Below, in pieces: positions 1 to 9,410 of a DNA stretch of 64,000 nucleotides. The stretch comes from Moritella sp. 24 (lineage in GTDB: Bacteria; Pseudomonadota; Gammaproteobacteria; Enterobacterales; Moritellaceae): contig NZ_CP056123.1 in assembly GCF_018219155.1 (NCBI RefSeq), positions 558,001 through 622,000 of the forward strand, read 5' to 3'. The position numbers and the translations under genes are program-made. The notes under the pieces were generated by a model. The model did not search any database. It was not told where the DNA came from and saw only the letters and a program-made list of their open reading frames with translations. How positions within the stretch are numbered: position 1 is the stretch's first letter; every line of letters begins with the position of its first letter.

Positions 1-62
1 CTTTCTATAACGTAATTTATTGCCTTAGCATAGGTAAGCACTTTCTTTTACTCAGGAACTCA

Positions 63-881
63 ATGATGTCGCAGACATATCTACAATATCCAGAAATTGA
101 TCCCGTTGCGATCAGTCTCGGTCCTATCAATGTTTATTGGTATGGCTTGATGTATTTACTTGGCTTTTTATTTGCTAATTGGATGGGTAATCGTCAAGCC
201 GCTAAACCGGGAAGCCGTTGGGACAAAGAGGAGGTTGGGGATTTATTATTCTATGGCTTCCTTGGCGTGATCTTAGGCGGACGTATTGGTTATGTTCTAT
301 TTTATAACTTCGGTTTATTCCTTGATGATCCAATGTATTTATTCCGTATCACGGATGGCGGTATGTCATTCCATGGTGGTTTGATTGGTGTATTGTTAGC
401 GTTTGCTTATTTTGGTCGTAAAACACAGCGTTCATTTTTCGTTATTGCCGACTTTATTGCGCCGATGGTACCGTTTGGGTTAGCCGCTGGCCGTATTGGT
501 AACTTTATTAATGGTGAGCTATGGGGACGTGTAACAGATGTGCCTTGGGCGATGATTTTCCCTACTGGTGGAGACTTACCACGTCATCCTAGTCAGCTGT
601 ATCAGTTTGCAATGGAAGGTGTATTACTGCTTATTATCTTACAAGTATTTGCACGTAAACCCCGTCCTGTAGGCGCTATCTCTGGCCTATTCTTATTCGG
701 TTATGGTATTTTCCGCTTTGTTGCAGAATACTTCCGTCAACCAGATTCTCAGTTGGGTCTGTACTTTGATTTGATTAGCATGGGACAAATTTTATCTACA
801 CCGATGATTTTCCTGGGTGCGCTAATTATGTTTATTGCCTATAAGAAACCAACATTGTTTGCTGGTAAACACAGTGCATAA
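63..881 (+). CDS. lgt: Prolipoprotein diacylglyceryl transferase
   Basis: Inner-membrane enzyme that moves diacylglycerol from phosphatidylglycerol onto the lipobox cysteine of prolipoproteins, the first step of lipoprotein maturation. The protein is 272 aa with about seven hydrophobic segments. The family signature [13 protein letters not shown] is present near residue 143, and the HGG motif with the essential histidine lies near residue 104 (GGMSFHGG). An AGGA box lies 5 nt before the first ATG and 8 nt before a second ATG, so the protein may begin at either Met. In many gammaproteobacteria lgt directly precedes thyA. Here a GGDEF-EAL gene separates them and thyA is reversed. Confidence 0.97.
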   Translation: MMSQTYLQYPEIDPVAISLGPINVYWYGLMYLLGFLFANWMGNRQAAKPGSRWDKEEVGDLLFYGFLGVILGGRIGYVLFYNFGLFLDDPMYLFRITDGGMSFHGGLIGVLLAFAYFGRKTQRSFFVIADFIAPMVPFGLAAGRIGNFINGELWGRVTDVPWAMIFPTGGDLPRHPSQLYQFAMEGVLLLIILQVFARKPRPVGAISGLFLFGYGIFRFVAEYFRQPDSQLGLYFDLISMGQILSTPMIFLGALIMFIAYKKPTLFAGKHSA

Positions 882-894
882 ATAGAAAATACCC

Positions 895-944
895 ACCTGT
901 AGTGACCGCTATATACTATGCTTAGTTGATGGGGTCCTACAGGT
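895..944. repeat. Inverted repeat downstream of lgt
   Basis: ACCTGTAG is repeated as CTACAGGT about 35 bp later, and the stem can extend by GACC/GGTC with a one-base bulge. There is no T-run on either side, so a simple intrinsic terminator is not convincing. It may be an mRNA 3' structure of lgt or a protein-binding site. The rest of the 256-bp gap up to the GGDEF-EAL gene shows nothing clear. Confidence 0.45.
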
Positions 945-1137
945 TGATTACTCCTACCTTTTATCGTTAATACCCTGTAAATAAGTTATTTTATGAAAAC
1001 TGCGGCCTTTGTCCGGATTGTTTATAATCAATGACTTTATATTGACTCTGTTACTTGTCTATCTAATTATACGGTTTAATAGAGTAGCGTATCCCTGTTC
1101 AGTATGCTGCTAGCCTAGCAATGAGTAATACTGCAAT

Positions 1138-2730
1138 ATGAAAATTCTCTCCATTTTTTTGGTCGCGTTTGGACTGTTCTTTTTGTCTACTAGCTTAAAA
1201 CCAGCGGTGAACATCTGTAAGCAAGACCGCAGTGTTGGCTGGAAATCACTCCTGCTATTAATTATCTTTTTTGTTTTTGGCTATTTTGCTTTTCTTTATT
1301 ATCTGACCACCATCACAGTCGTATCTATTGTCGAAACATGTTTGGCGATAATCCTATTTGGTGGCAGTATTTTCGTATTGATGGTGATTAAATTTAGTTT
1401 ACGCAGTCTTGAAGACCTCAATTTAATTGCCGAAAAAGAACGTCACAATGCATTACATGATTCATTAACGGGTTTACCTAATCGCTTACATTTTATGGGC
1501 GAGGTGTCATCGAGGATTGAACTGGCGACGCCATTTTCTGTTTTTGTACTCGACCTTAATGACTTTAAACAAATTAACGATGTTGTTGGTCATTATTATG
1601 GTGATCAATTACTTATTAAGTTGTCACGAAGAATGGCAAAAGCACTGCCAAAGTCATGCTTTTTTTCACGCGTTGGTGGTGATGAATTCATTTTGATTAC
1701 AGATGTTGTCATTAAAGATGATATTGAAGCGTTAACGACGCTTATTACTGACGCACTCGTTACGCCTTTTGATATTAATAATTACAATATGAATGTTGGG
1801 GTCAGCATTGGTATTAGTTTATTCCCTGCACATGCTCAAGAGATCGCGCCTTTGTTACAAAAAGCAGATACGGCGATGTATGTATCAAAGAGAAAGCAGC
1901 TCACCTATATGCTCTATAACGCAAGTCTTGATGATGATGCGCATACGCGGCTAATGATCTCAAGTCAGCTTCATTTGGCATTAGAATTAAATCAATTTCA
2001 GCTTTTCTATCAACCTTTAGTGAAAGACAAAGCAACAAAGCGACATCATTTTGAAGCCTTGTTACGTTGGCCACAAACGGATGGTAGTTATATACCACCG
2101 GATAAATTCATTCCATTGGCGGAACAAAATGGTTTGATTCGTGATATTACGTATTGGGTGTTAATGCAAATCATTGATGATTTAACCTTGTTTGCAGCGC
2201 GTGAGCTGGATGTTTGTATACATATCAATTTATCGGCTCGTGACCTGCAAGATGATACGCTGTCGAAACATCTTTCTGAGCTTGTACGTACAGGGCAATT
2301 ATCACCAACACAAATAGTGCTAGAAGTCACCGAAACTGCGATCATGTCTGATGTGAATCAGGTGCGTGAAGTTTTATCTCAGTTATCAACACAAGGGTTT
2401 CATATTAGCTTAGATGATTTTGGTACGGGTTTTTCGTCGTTATCAATTCTAAGAGAACTGCCCATTAATCAAATTAAAATAGACCGTTCTTTTGTGATGG
2501 CAATGCATGCTGATAACACGAACAATGCGATAGTGCGATCAATCATATTCTTAGCACAAAATTTGGGCTGTAGTGTCGTTGCTGAAGGTGTTGAAACACA
2601 AGCGATAGCAGAAGAACTGATACAGTTGAAGTGTGATTACTTGCAAGGTTATTACTATTGTCGAGCTTTACCGCTAAGGTCAATATTACCTTATTGTGAG
2701 CAGGAAGGCTGGCCGGTATCGGAACAGTAA
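1138..2730 (+). CDS. Membrane GGDEF-EAL cyclic-di-GMP protein
   Basis: Probable bifunctional or single-activity c-di-GMP enzyme of 530 aa. The N-terminus carries about three hydrophobic segments (roughly residues 1-25, 37-60 and 65-90) that anchor it in the membrane without a recognisable sensor domain. A GGDEF domain follows with an intact GGDEF motif at residues 180-184. An EAL domain has EALLRW at 306, EVTETA and DDFGTG at 426, and VAEGVET, so both active sites look intact. The usual inhibitory RxxD site five residues before GGDEF is absent (the segment reads LPKSCFFSR). No good ribosome-binding site precedes the ATG. It sits alone between lgt and thyA. Which activity dominates cannot be judged from sequence. 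Confidence 0.93.
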   Translation: MKILSIFLVAFGLFFLSTSLKPAVNICKQDRSVGWKSLLLLIIFFVFGYFAFLYYLTTITVVSIVETCLAIILFGGSIFVLMVIKFSLRSLEDLNLIAEKERHNALHDSLTGLPNRLHFMGEVSSRIELATPFSVFVLDLNDFKQINDVVGHYYGDQLLIKLSRRMAKALPKSCFFSRVGGDEFILITDVVIKDDIEALTTLITDALVTPFDINNYNMNVGVSIGISLFPAHAQEIAPLLQKADTAMYVSKRKQLTYMLYNASLDDDAHTRLMISSQLHLALELNQFQLFYQPLVKDKATKRHHFEALLRWPQTDGSYIPPDKFIPLAEQNGLIRDITYWVLMQIIDDLTLFAARELDVCIHINLSARDLQDDTLSKHLSELVRTGQLSPTQIVLEVTETAIMSDVNQVREVLSQLSTQGFHISLDDFGTGFSSLSILRELPINQIKIDRSFVMAMHADNTNNAIVRSIIFLAQNLGCSVVAEGVETQAIAEELIQLKCDYLQGYYYCRALPLRSILPYCEQEGWPVSEQ

Positions 2731-2737
2731 TGAGAAA

Positions 2738-2774
2738 GAGGGCGTTAACCGGCAAAGTTAACGCCCTCTCTTTA
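2738..2774. terminator. Bidirectional intrinsic terminator
   Basis: A perfect 12-bp stem (GAGGGCGTTAAC with GTTAACGCCCTC) has a 7-nt loop, with TCTTT on one side and AAAG on the other. It lies between the converging GGDEF-EAL gene and thyA and can serve both. Confidence 0.85.
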
Positions 2775-2827
2775 TCAATCGCTCACAGCCTTGGTCATGA
2801 ACTTTCCTTAATCATTTGTGATAACGA

Positions 2828-3679
2828 CTATACCGAAAATGGATATTTAATCGCATCATGATGCTGGTAATCAGTTACTTCAAAATCATCCATCGTTACC
2901 CACGTTTCTAAATCTTCTAACGTCTTAATTTTTGGGTTTATGTGTAATTTTGGTAGTGGTAATGGCTCACGTTTTAACTGCACATCACGCATCAGATCGA
3001 GTTGGTCTTCATAAATGTGTGCGTTCACGATCTTGTGGTACGCCTGACCGGCCTTATGACCTGTTATTTGAGCTACTAGCGCTAATAATACATGCACTTG
3101 TACCATGTTAAAGTTTAAGCCTAGCGGTACGTCACATGAACGTTGCGTGCTGTTTAGGTATAGCGTGTCACCAAGTAATGAGAAATGGTGGCTATACATG
3201 CAAGGACGTAAGCAGCCCAGTTCAAATGCACCCGGATTGAAGAAGGTTAAGATCTCACCGCGGTTATCAATGCCGTTTGATAGGTCATCAATGATTTGAC
3301 GCAATAGGTCGACAGTACCACCTTGTGGCTTGACCCAGTTACGTGCACATGCACCATACACATAACCCATATCGTCTTCACCTTTACGGTGTGGACTTGC
3401 TAACCAAACAGGATTGTCGTTGGCATTCGCATCCCAAGTTTTAGTACCTAATGCGCGAAAGTCTGCTGCATTGTCATAACCTCGGATATAACCAATGATC
3501 TCGGCAATCGCTGACTTCCAGAAGCTCTTACGTGTGGTGACGAGTGGAAACTCATTATTTGCTACGTCATAAGTGAGGTCAGCATTGATTACGGTTAAAC
3601 AGCGTTTACCAGTACGTTCATTTTCAACCCAAACGCCTTCATTCACTATTCGGTTACATAAATCAAGATACTGTTTCAT
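2828..3679 (-). CDS. thyA: Thymidylate synthase
   Basis: Converts dUMP to dTMP with methylene-tetrahydrofolate as carbon donor. At 283 aa it is longer than the E. coli protein (264 aa) and belongs to the divergent type found in vibrios. The catalytic cysteine is in LRPCMY (C160), followed by the conserved [12 protein letters not shown] block that binds dUMP. The start [11 protein letters not shown] fits the family. The 166-bp gap upstream shows no clear structure. Confidence 0.97.
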   Translation of the reverse strand: MKQYLDLCNRIVNEGVWVENERTGKRCLTVINADLTYDVANNEFPLVTTRKSFWKSAIAEIIGYIRGYDNAADFRALGTKTWDANANDNPVWLASPHRKGEDDMGYVYGACARNWVKPQGGTVDLLRQIIDDLSNGIDNRGEILTFFNPGAFELGCLRPCMYSHHFSLLGDTLYLNSTQRSCDVPLGLNFNMVQVHVLLALVAQITGHKAGQAYHKIVNAHIYEDQLDLMRDVQLKREPLPLPKLHINPKIKTLEDLETWVTMDDFEVTDYQHHDAIKYPFSV

Positions 3680-3845
3680 CGACTACTACCCACTCTTATT
3701 GTTATACATTAATTATTGTGCATTATTTGCATGGGCAGGATCTTTACATAGATTAGCGGGGGTTACAAATAGGATTTACGAAAGATAACCAATTATCGCT
3801 GACCTGATATCAGCGATAATGAAGGCTGTGCATTAGCTAGCGGAA

Positions 3846-5594
3846 TTAAGGCTGCTCGAGTTTCAACGCTTGTGAATTAAAGCGTTTTTTATTCTTGTCT
3901 GTAAATTGAGCGAGGTCTAATACGATTAAGCCATCAATACAATGATTGAAGTTTGGATCGATATTGAAGTCAAAAATTTGCACGCCACCGGGTTTGCATA
4001 ATTTGGTATATTGTTTAAACAAGGTAGGTACACTAAACCCCATGTGGTTGAGTTGTGCTTTGAGGATAAGCATACCTTCTTCTGCATCGACATCAGCAAA
4101 TAGGTCTGTTAACCGTGTATTCGCTTCTTCTGCTAATCGAAATGGCATCGTGGCACTAGCGACATTGTTATTGTTGCCGTAGAAGTGCTGGTAGTAATAA
4201 ACTAAGAGCTCTTTAGCTGGTTGTGAGTAGCTATTACTGATACTGACTGTGCCGAACAGGTAGCGGCAGCTACTGTGCTGAATAATGTATTCCATGATCC
4301 CTTGCCATAAATACTCTAGGCTGCGGGTACCCCAGTACTTTGGTTGAATAAAGCTACGCCCAAGCTCTATACCACCGGCTAAATACGGTGTCATTGCTGC
4401 ATGATAATCAAATAACGTTGCACTGTAGAGCTGCTGTTGGACATTGACGAAATCAACTTTATTGGTTTCTAACAAGCGATAAGCGCCGATTAATTCAAGC
4501 TCTTTATCATCCCACAGCAGAATGTGTATATAGGAATTATCGTAAATGTCGACATCACGACGCTCACCGGTTCCTTCACCGACTAATCGGAATGATTCTT
4601 CGCGTAGACGGCCTATTTCACGCATGATGGTGGAGTTTGCTTGATGACGATAGCAATAGACTTGTTTACCATCTCGGCTTTCACTGATTTTTTGACAGGC
4701 ACGTATTTCTTCACGTAACAGTGCTTTATTTTCGGGATGCGCAATGGCGGATTGGGTATTGAAAATTGACGGTTTGTCTTTGGTTAAACGGTATAAATGC
4801 TTACGGAATAATGCCGTTTTGGTATTAATGGGTAAGTCGAGAGATTGGTAAGTTTGATAATTAATTTGTTCACCAATACGAATCGATACCGAGTTATGCG
4901 CATGCTTAAACATTTCACGAATTAACCATAAGGTTGATATCGGTTTAGAGAGCATGGACAGACTATAGAAAAACAGTGAGTTTTTAGCATTAACATAAAT
5001 GGGAATGATAGGGGCTTGAACGCTGCTCGCAATACGTAAAAAACCATTGCGCCATTTACCGTCTTTTACACCCTGTGGACTAATGCGTGAGACTTCGCCC
5101 GCTGGGAACATAATGATCACACCTTCATCCTTGAGATGCGTTTTTATTGCTTGTAACCGATCGCTAGCGGTGCCGCCATTCATGTTATCTACCGGTAATA
5201 AATAATCTCTTACTGGCTTGATAATCATGAGCATGTCATTGGCCACGACTTTCACGTCTGGACGGACTTTACTGACCATTTTTAGCAGGGCCATGCCATC
5301 GAGAGTGCCAATGGGGTGGTTAGCGATGATAACTGCTTTTCCTTTTGCCGGAATACGTTCTATTTCATTAGGACGTACCGAGTAGCTAAAGCTAAAGTGC
5401 TCGAATACTTGTTCGATAAATTCGATACCAGTGAGATGAGCATAGGTTTCACCAAACTGACGTAATTCACGTTCATGAAAGAGTAACCTGAGTGTTGCCA
5501 GCATTGGTTTGGCAATGAGACGAGTACTTTTCTTCTGAAAAAAGTCAGGGTAACGTTGGTTTATTTCCGCTTCTACGTTAAGCATAATCTTCAT
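3846..5594 (-). CDS. Two-domain acyltransferase, PlsC-like plus GNAT (OlsF-type candidate)
   Basis: A 582-aa fusion. The N-terminal half (about residues 75-290) is a lysophospholipid acyltransferase-like domain with NHPIGTLDG at 92-100 in place of the classical HX4D box (here H93 and D99, five residues between), and FPAGEVSR at 163-170. The C-terminal half (about 310-560) resembles the OlsB/hemolysin-type GNAT N-acyltransferases. This architecture matches OlsF enzymes known in Serratia and Vibrio, which make ornithine lipids by N-acylating ornithine and then O-acylating the product. That activity is inferred from architecture only. It could instead acylate another amine. It lies 86 bp downstream of the alpha/beta hydrolase gene on the same strand, so it may be cotranscribed. 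Confidence 0.8.
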   Translation of the reverse strand: MKIMLNVEAEINQRYPDFFQKKSTRLIAKPMLATLRLLFHERELRQFGETYAHLTGIEFIEQVFEHFSFSYSVRPNEIERIPAKGKAVIIANHPIGTLDGMALLKMVSKVRPDVKVVANDMLMIIKPVRDYLLPVDNMNGGTASDRLQAIKTHLKDEGVIIMFPAGEVSRISPQGVKDGKWRNGFLRIASSVQAPIIPIYVNAKNSLFFYSLSMLSKPISTLWLIREMFKHAHNSVSIRIGEQINYQTYQSLDLPINTKTALFRKHLYRLTKDKPSIFNTQSAIAHPENKALLREEIRACQKISESRDGKQVYCYRHQANSTIMREIGRLREESFRLVGEGTGERRDVDIYDNSYIHILLWDDKELELIGAYRLLETNKVDFVNVQQQLYSATLFDYHAAMTPYLAGGIELGRSFIQPKYWGTRSLEYLWQGIMEYIIQHSSCRYLFGTVSISNSYSQPAKELLVYYYQHFYGNNNNVASATMPFRLAEEANTRLTDLFADVDAEEGMLILKAQLNHMGFSVPTLFKQYTKLCKPGGVQIFDFNIDPNFNHCIDGLIVLDLAQFTDKNKKRFNSQALKLEQP

Positions 5595-5680
5595 CCTTTA
5601 GATTATTATTGGCTCTATCATAAAAGTTAGCGATGACATTTTTAGTGGTTTTTTATTGCCATTGGATGACTGTTTTAAAT

Positions 5681-6496
5681 TTATTTTGTGATCCAACTCG
5701 CTATTTTTTGGCAAACCCACAGACCGTCATCGAGGGGTAAATCATGACCTGCGGTAGGATGATATTGGATAGGACAGTGCCATTGTGTTGCGATGGTACT
5801 GCTGCAACGTACATCAACTAACTGATCATGCTTACTTGCAAGTAATAAAATATGTTCGATTGGTGGCTGTGGAGGGGGATTAAAACGACTGGCCGCATAC
5901 AGTTGGCGCAGTGCATTTTTACGGCTTACAGGTTGTTGTATTGCATAGTGCTGCCAGCGTCGAGCTAATGCGTGATTATGGTGTTGAGTATGGCTGGTCA
6001 TGTTTAAAATGAGTTGTTCTTGCTGTAAAGATTCTCTGCATAATATCTGTAGGAGTGTGGTTATTTTATTCGGTTTTAGACGATGATGAATCGGACTGAA
6101 TTGTTTGAAGCTGGTATTAATAAAAACCATGTGTTCAATTTCGTTGGGGAAATGTTTAGCCCACTCAGTCGCGATCATGCCTCCCATTGAAATACCCAAT
6201 AAACGGATTGGATAAACTACATCGGGGTTTTGTAATCTAAATGTGTCCCTGAGTTGTAAGGTGATATCGGTGATAGAGAGCGGTGTTAATTGCTGCCATT
6301 CATCGCCAGTACCCGGAATATCGCAACAGAGCACCTGACTGTTAAGTTGTTGAGCAAGTTGTATTGGGAAGTCCTCCCAGTGCCGTTTTTGACGACAGAG
6401 ACCGCGTATTAATAACCAGATAGATGCTGACTTGTCATTGCTTGTTGGTGACTGCATCGAGTTATTCGGTATACCAGAGAGAGGTTGCATCGGCAT
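5681..6496 (-). CDS. Alpha/beta hydrolase
   Basis: A 271-aa serine hydrolase of the alpha/beta fold. The nucleophile elbow is GISMGG with S103. A candidate acid lies in KHDQLVD and the catalytic histidine in TAGHDLP near the C-terminus. No signal peptide is seen, so it is likely cytosolic. The start at MPMQPLSG has an AAGGA box 8 nt upstream, which makes the gene overlap the preceding M14 peptidase gene by 35 bp and suggests translational coupling. A later Met (residue 14) would remove the overlap. The substrate is unknown. Confidence 0.85.
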   Translation of the reverse strand: MPMQPLSGIPNNSMQSPTSNDKSASIWLLIRGLCRQKRHWEDFPIQLAQQLNSQVLCCDIPGTGDEWQQLTPLSITDITLQLRDTFRLQNPDVVYPIRLLGISMGGMIATEWAKHFPNEIEHMVFINTSFKQFSPIHHRLKPNKITTLLQILCRESLQQEQLILNMTSHTQHHNHALARRWQHYAIQQPVSRKNALRQLYAASRFNPPPQPPIEHILLLASKHDQLVDVRCSSTIATQWHCPIQYHPTAGHDLPLDDGLWVCQKIASWITK

Positions 6497-7487
6497 GATT
6501 ACGTTCCTTGTTGAGTTGGGGTAACCAATGGTGATAGGACCCTGTTACTTTGATTAAAAACTCCATGAGTACATGGTGCTGTCGCAATACTCGTTTAATA
6601 CGGTGGGGCTGAATAGGGTGAAAGATCCCGGTGGACTTGAATATTTGCATCGGGTTCTTTTTTATCCAAGTCCATGAGCCCATTTCTAATGTTAATGGTA
6701 AGAAAGTTGTATCTAGTTTAAGGGATTGGTCGTACATATGATCCCATAAATCACCGTGCGTCATATAATTACGAGCTTGCGGTTCAAACACATAATCTTG
6801 ATGAGGATAGGTTTCGGTGAGCATTTTTCGCAGCTTGAATATCTCGGCCAAGTGAGGAATTGGCTGTTTTGATTTGGCATAGGGAAACCAAATCTGATTA
6901 TCAAAACCAAAGCCGGAGTGACAATCTAATGCAATACTAAATGGTGCCGTTAATAATTGTTGGTTGATATGTTCGACTAAGACACGGGATTCATCTTGCA
7001 TGGCTTTGCCTTTTTTTCCGCGATACCAAGGCAATATATTACTCATGCGTTGACCGCCAACCAACCAAGGTACATTTCCAACAGCATCGACGGGTGCATT
7101 TCGCATTAAGTCGACACCGTTACCGTTGGCGCGACTATTGTTAAGCATACCAATTGGATTCATTAATGGCAGGAACAGCAGTTTTACTTGGCTGAGTTCT
7201 TGATGCAGTGATTGGTCCCATTTTAGTCGACGAATAAGACTTTCAAATAAGGCAAGGATGACTTGAGTGCCTATGCGTTCAACGCCGTGAATCCCTCCGA
7301 TAAAGGCGATGACAGGCGCGTTTGGATCTTCAGCCCCCATGCTAATTGAATACACCGGATAGCTCGATTTTTTATAAGGCACACGCGTTAATATCTGATG
7401 GCGTAAGTGCTTACCGCCGAGTGCTATCAATTTTTCTAGCTGAACTAATTCTGGTAATAATTGCTGATGCTGGTTTTTTAATGACAT
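6462..7487 (-). CDS. M14-family zinc carboxypeptidase-like protein
   Basis: A 341-aa protein of the M14/succinylglutamate desuccinylase-like fold. The zinc ligands are visible: HGVE (H67, E70) in GGIHGVERIG and H190 in LDCHSG, with a likely general-base glutamate in LTLEMGSW (E268). An NPIGMLNNSRANGNGVD block with a substrate-binding arginine is also typical. There is no signal peptide. It is the first gene of a leftward group with the alpha/beta hydrolase, which it overlaps, and perhaps the OlsF-like acyltransferase. Whether it cleaves a peptide or an amide is not determinable here. Confidence 0.85.
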   Translation of the reverse strand: MSLKNQHQQLLPELVQLEKLIALGGKHLRHQILTRVPYKKSSYPVYSISMGAEDPNAPVIAFIGGIHGVERIGTQVILALFESLIRRLKWDQSLHQELSQVKLLFLPLMNPIGMLNNSRANGNGVDLMRNAPVDAVGNVPWLVGGQRMSNILPWYRGKKGKAMQDESRVLVEHINQQLLTAPFSIALDCHSGFGFDNQIWFPYAKSKQPIPHLAEIFKLRKMLTETYPHQDYVFEPQARNYMTHGDLWDHMYDQSLKLDTTFLPLTLEMGSWTWIKKNPMQIFKSTGIFHPIQPHRIKRVLRQHHVLMEFLIKVTGSYHHWLPQLNKERNHADATSLWYTE

Positions 7488-7644
7488 TAACGGTTACCTA
7501 AATAAGATGAACGAAACGATTAATGCATACCAATATAGCGAAATTAAAAAAATTAAAGGTTAAACCTTTGTGAAGTTTCTATACTAGTTCGATGCTTTTG
7601 ATTATTTATTGAATATAAATACCTGATATAGCAAGGAGATTAAT

Positions 7645-8856
7645 TTGTATAAATCCTTAACGAAATTCTTACGCACTGAATCAGCTGGTGGCGTATTACT
7701 TATTATTGCTGCAGCCCTCGCGATGATTATCGCTAATTCTCCCTTTTCAGAACTCTATCTGGGATTTCTACACACCGAAATACAAGTACGTGTTGCTGAT
7801 ATTGATATTAATAAATCATTTAGCCATTGGATTAACGATGGTTTGATGGCGGTATTCTTTTTATTGATTGGTCTAGAAGTAAAGCAAGAGCTGGTGGAGG
7901 GGGCGTTAGCAAGTCGAAAAAAATCACTGTTTCCTATTATTGCAGCTGTCGGAGGTATGTTCGCGCCTGCTCTGGTGTACTTAACCTTTAATAGTGCTGA
8001 TCCTGAAGCGGTAAAAGGTTGGGCTATTCCAGCAGCAACGGATATCGCATTTGCATTAGGTGTGCTGTCGTTATTAGGCAAGCGGGTGCCACTTAATCTT
8101 AAGGTATTCTTACTGGCGTTGGCTATCATGGATGATTTAGGCGTTATTATTATTATTGCGCTGTTTTATACCGCAGATATGTCGATACTCTCATTGAGTT
8201 TAGCTTGTGCTTGTATCAGTGTTTTATGGTTAATGCATCGATATAATGTAATGCGGTTAACGCCTTATTTAATCGTTGGCGGTTTATTGTGGGTTGCTGT
8301 GCTTAAATCTGGTGTGCATGCGACGCTAGCTGGCGTGGTTATTGGTTTTGCTATTCCGATGTATCGTAAAGACAATAAAAATGATGTTGAAAATCCTCAC
8401 TCTCCCGCAAAGACGCTCGCGGATTGGCTACACCCTTGGACTAAATACTATATCTTACCTTTGTTTGCATTTGCGAATGCTGGCGTATCGTTAACTAATA
8501 TTCAACTTTCAGATATGACCTCAGCGTTACCCATTGGTGTTGCTTTAGGTTTATTCATTGGTAAACCACTCGGTATTTTTACGATTAGTTGGCTTGCGGT
8601 GAAACTAAAAATTGCGACACTCCCGGAAGGGATTAATTTTAAGCAGATTTTCGCTGTGTCTGTGTTATGTGGAATTGGTTTTACTATGTCGATGTTTATT
8701 ACGTCGCTTGCCTTTACGGATCCGGGCATGGCTGATTTGGCGCGTTTAGGTATATTGATGGGGTCAACGTTGGCTGCGGTGATTGGTTATTATCTACTTG
8801 CTTGTGCAACGGCTGTTAGCGATGAGGTTAAAATTGAAAGGGAACTACATGAATAG
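7645..8856 (+). CDS. nhaA: Na+/H+ antiporter NhaA
   Basis: Inner-membrane antiporter that expels sodium in exchange for protons, useful in a marine or alkaline setting. The 403-aa protein has about 12 hydrophobic segments. The paired ion-binding aspartates fall at D163-D164 in IMDDLG, the same numbering as E. coli NhaA. Translation starts at TTG, supported by AAGGAG 6 nt upstream. The gene stands alone, divergent from the M14 peptidase gene, and ends at a shared terminator with rpsT. Confidence 0.97.
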   Translation: MYKSLTKFLRTESAGGVLLIIAAALAMIIANSPFSELYLGFLHTEIQVRVADIDINKSFSHWINDGLMAVFFLLIGLEVKQELVEGALASRKKSLFPIIAAVGGMFAPALVYLTFNSADPEAVKGWAIPAATDIAFALGVLSLLGKRVPLNLKVFLLALAIMDDLGVIIIIALFYTADMSILSLSLACACISVLWLMHRYNVMRLTPYLIVGGLLWVAVLKSGVHATLAGVVIGFAIPMYRKDNKNDVENPHSPAKTLADWLHPWTKYYILPLFAFANAGVSLTNIQLSDMTSALPIGVALGLFIGKPLGIFTISWLAVKLKIATLPEGINFKQIFAVSVLCGIGFTMSMFITSLAFTDPGMADLARLGILMGSTLAAVIGYYLLACATAVSDEVKIERELHE

Positions 8857-8901
8857 AGTCGATTTAGTGTAATTTACAGCAAAACAGTCTTTTTTAGATA
8901 T

Positions 8902-8928
8902 AAAAAAACCAGCCTAGGCTGGTTTTTT
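8902..8928. terminator. Bidirectional terminator between nhaA and rpsT
   Basis: A perfect palindrome AACCAGCCTAGGCTGGTT is flanked by A-run and T-run, serving both converging genes. Confidence 0.9.
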
Positions 8929-8950
8929 CATTATCGTATTAAAGCAATAA

Positions 8951-9211
8951 TTAAAGTGCTTTGATCTTCGCAGAAAGACGGCTCTTAACGCGAGCAGCTT
9001 TGTTTGCGTGGATCAGGCCTTTACAAGCCATACGATCAAGAATCGGTTGTGCAGCAACAAATGCAGCAGTCGCTTCTTCTTTGTTACCAGCAGCGATAGC
9101 TACGATAACTTTCTTTGTAAGTGTACGCATCATTGAACGACGTGAAGCGTTATGTTGACGACGTTTTTCAGATTGGATCGCGCGTTTTTTAGCAGACTTG
9201 ATATTAGCCAA
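8951..9211 (-). CDS. rpsT: 30S ribosomal protein S20
   Basis: An 86-aa, lysine/arginine-rich primary 16S-binding protein ([10 protein letters not shown] at the N-terminus). The start codon is TTG (TTG GCT AAT), preceded by AGGAG with 7-nt spacing. E. coli rpsT also uses the rare TTG start, and it is linked there to autogenous control by S20. The gene is divergent from murJ, an arrangement common in gammaproteobacteria. Confidence 0.98.
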   Translation of the reverse strand: MANIKSAKKRAIQSEKRRQHNASRRSMMRTLTKKVIVAIAAGNKEEATAAFVAAQPILDRMACKGLIHANKAARVKSRLSAKIKAL

Positions 9212-9410
9212 GGTCCTACTCCTAAATGTCTAAAGACGTTAATTTTATAAAGGCGAGGAATATGCCTTGCCTAACGAAATTTGTCAATATTTTTGTGTAA
9301 ATAACAGGCAAAATATTGGCAACTAACTGCAATGACAGTTAAGATGTGGGACATATTTTAGCAGCAAATGCGCCCGACGAACAGGGTTTGATTGACATAA
9401 AAGGTATTTC

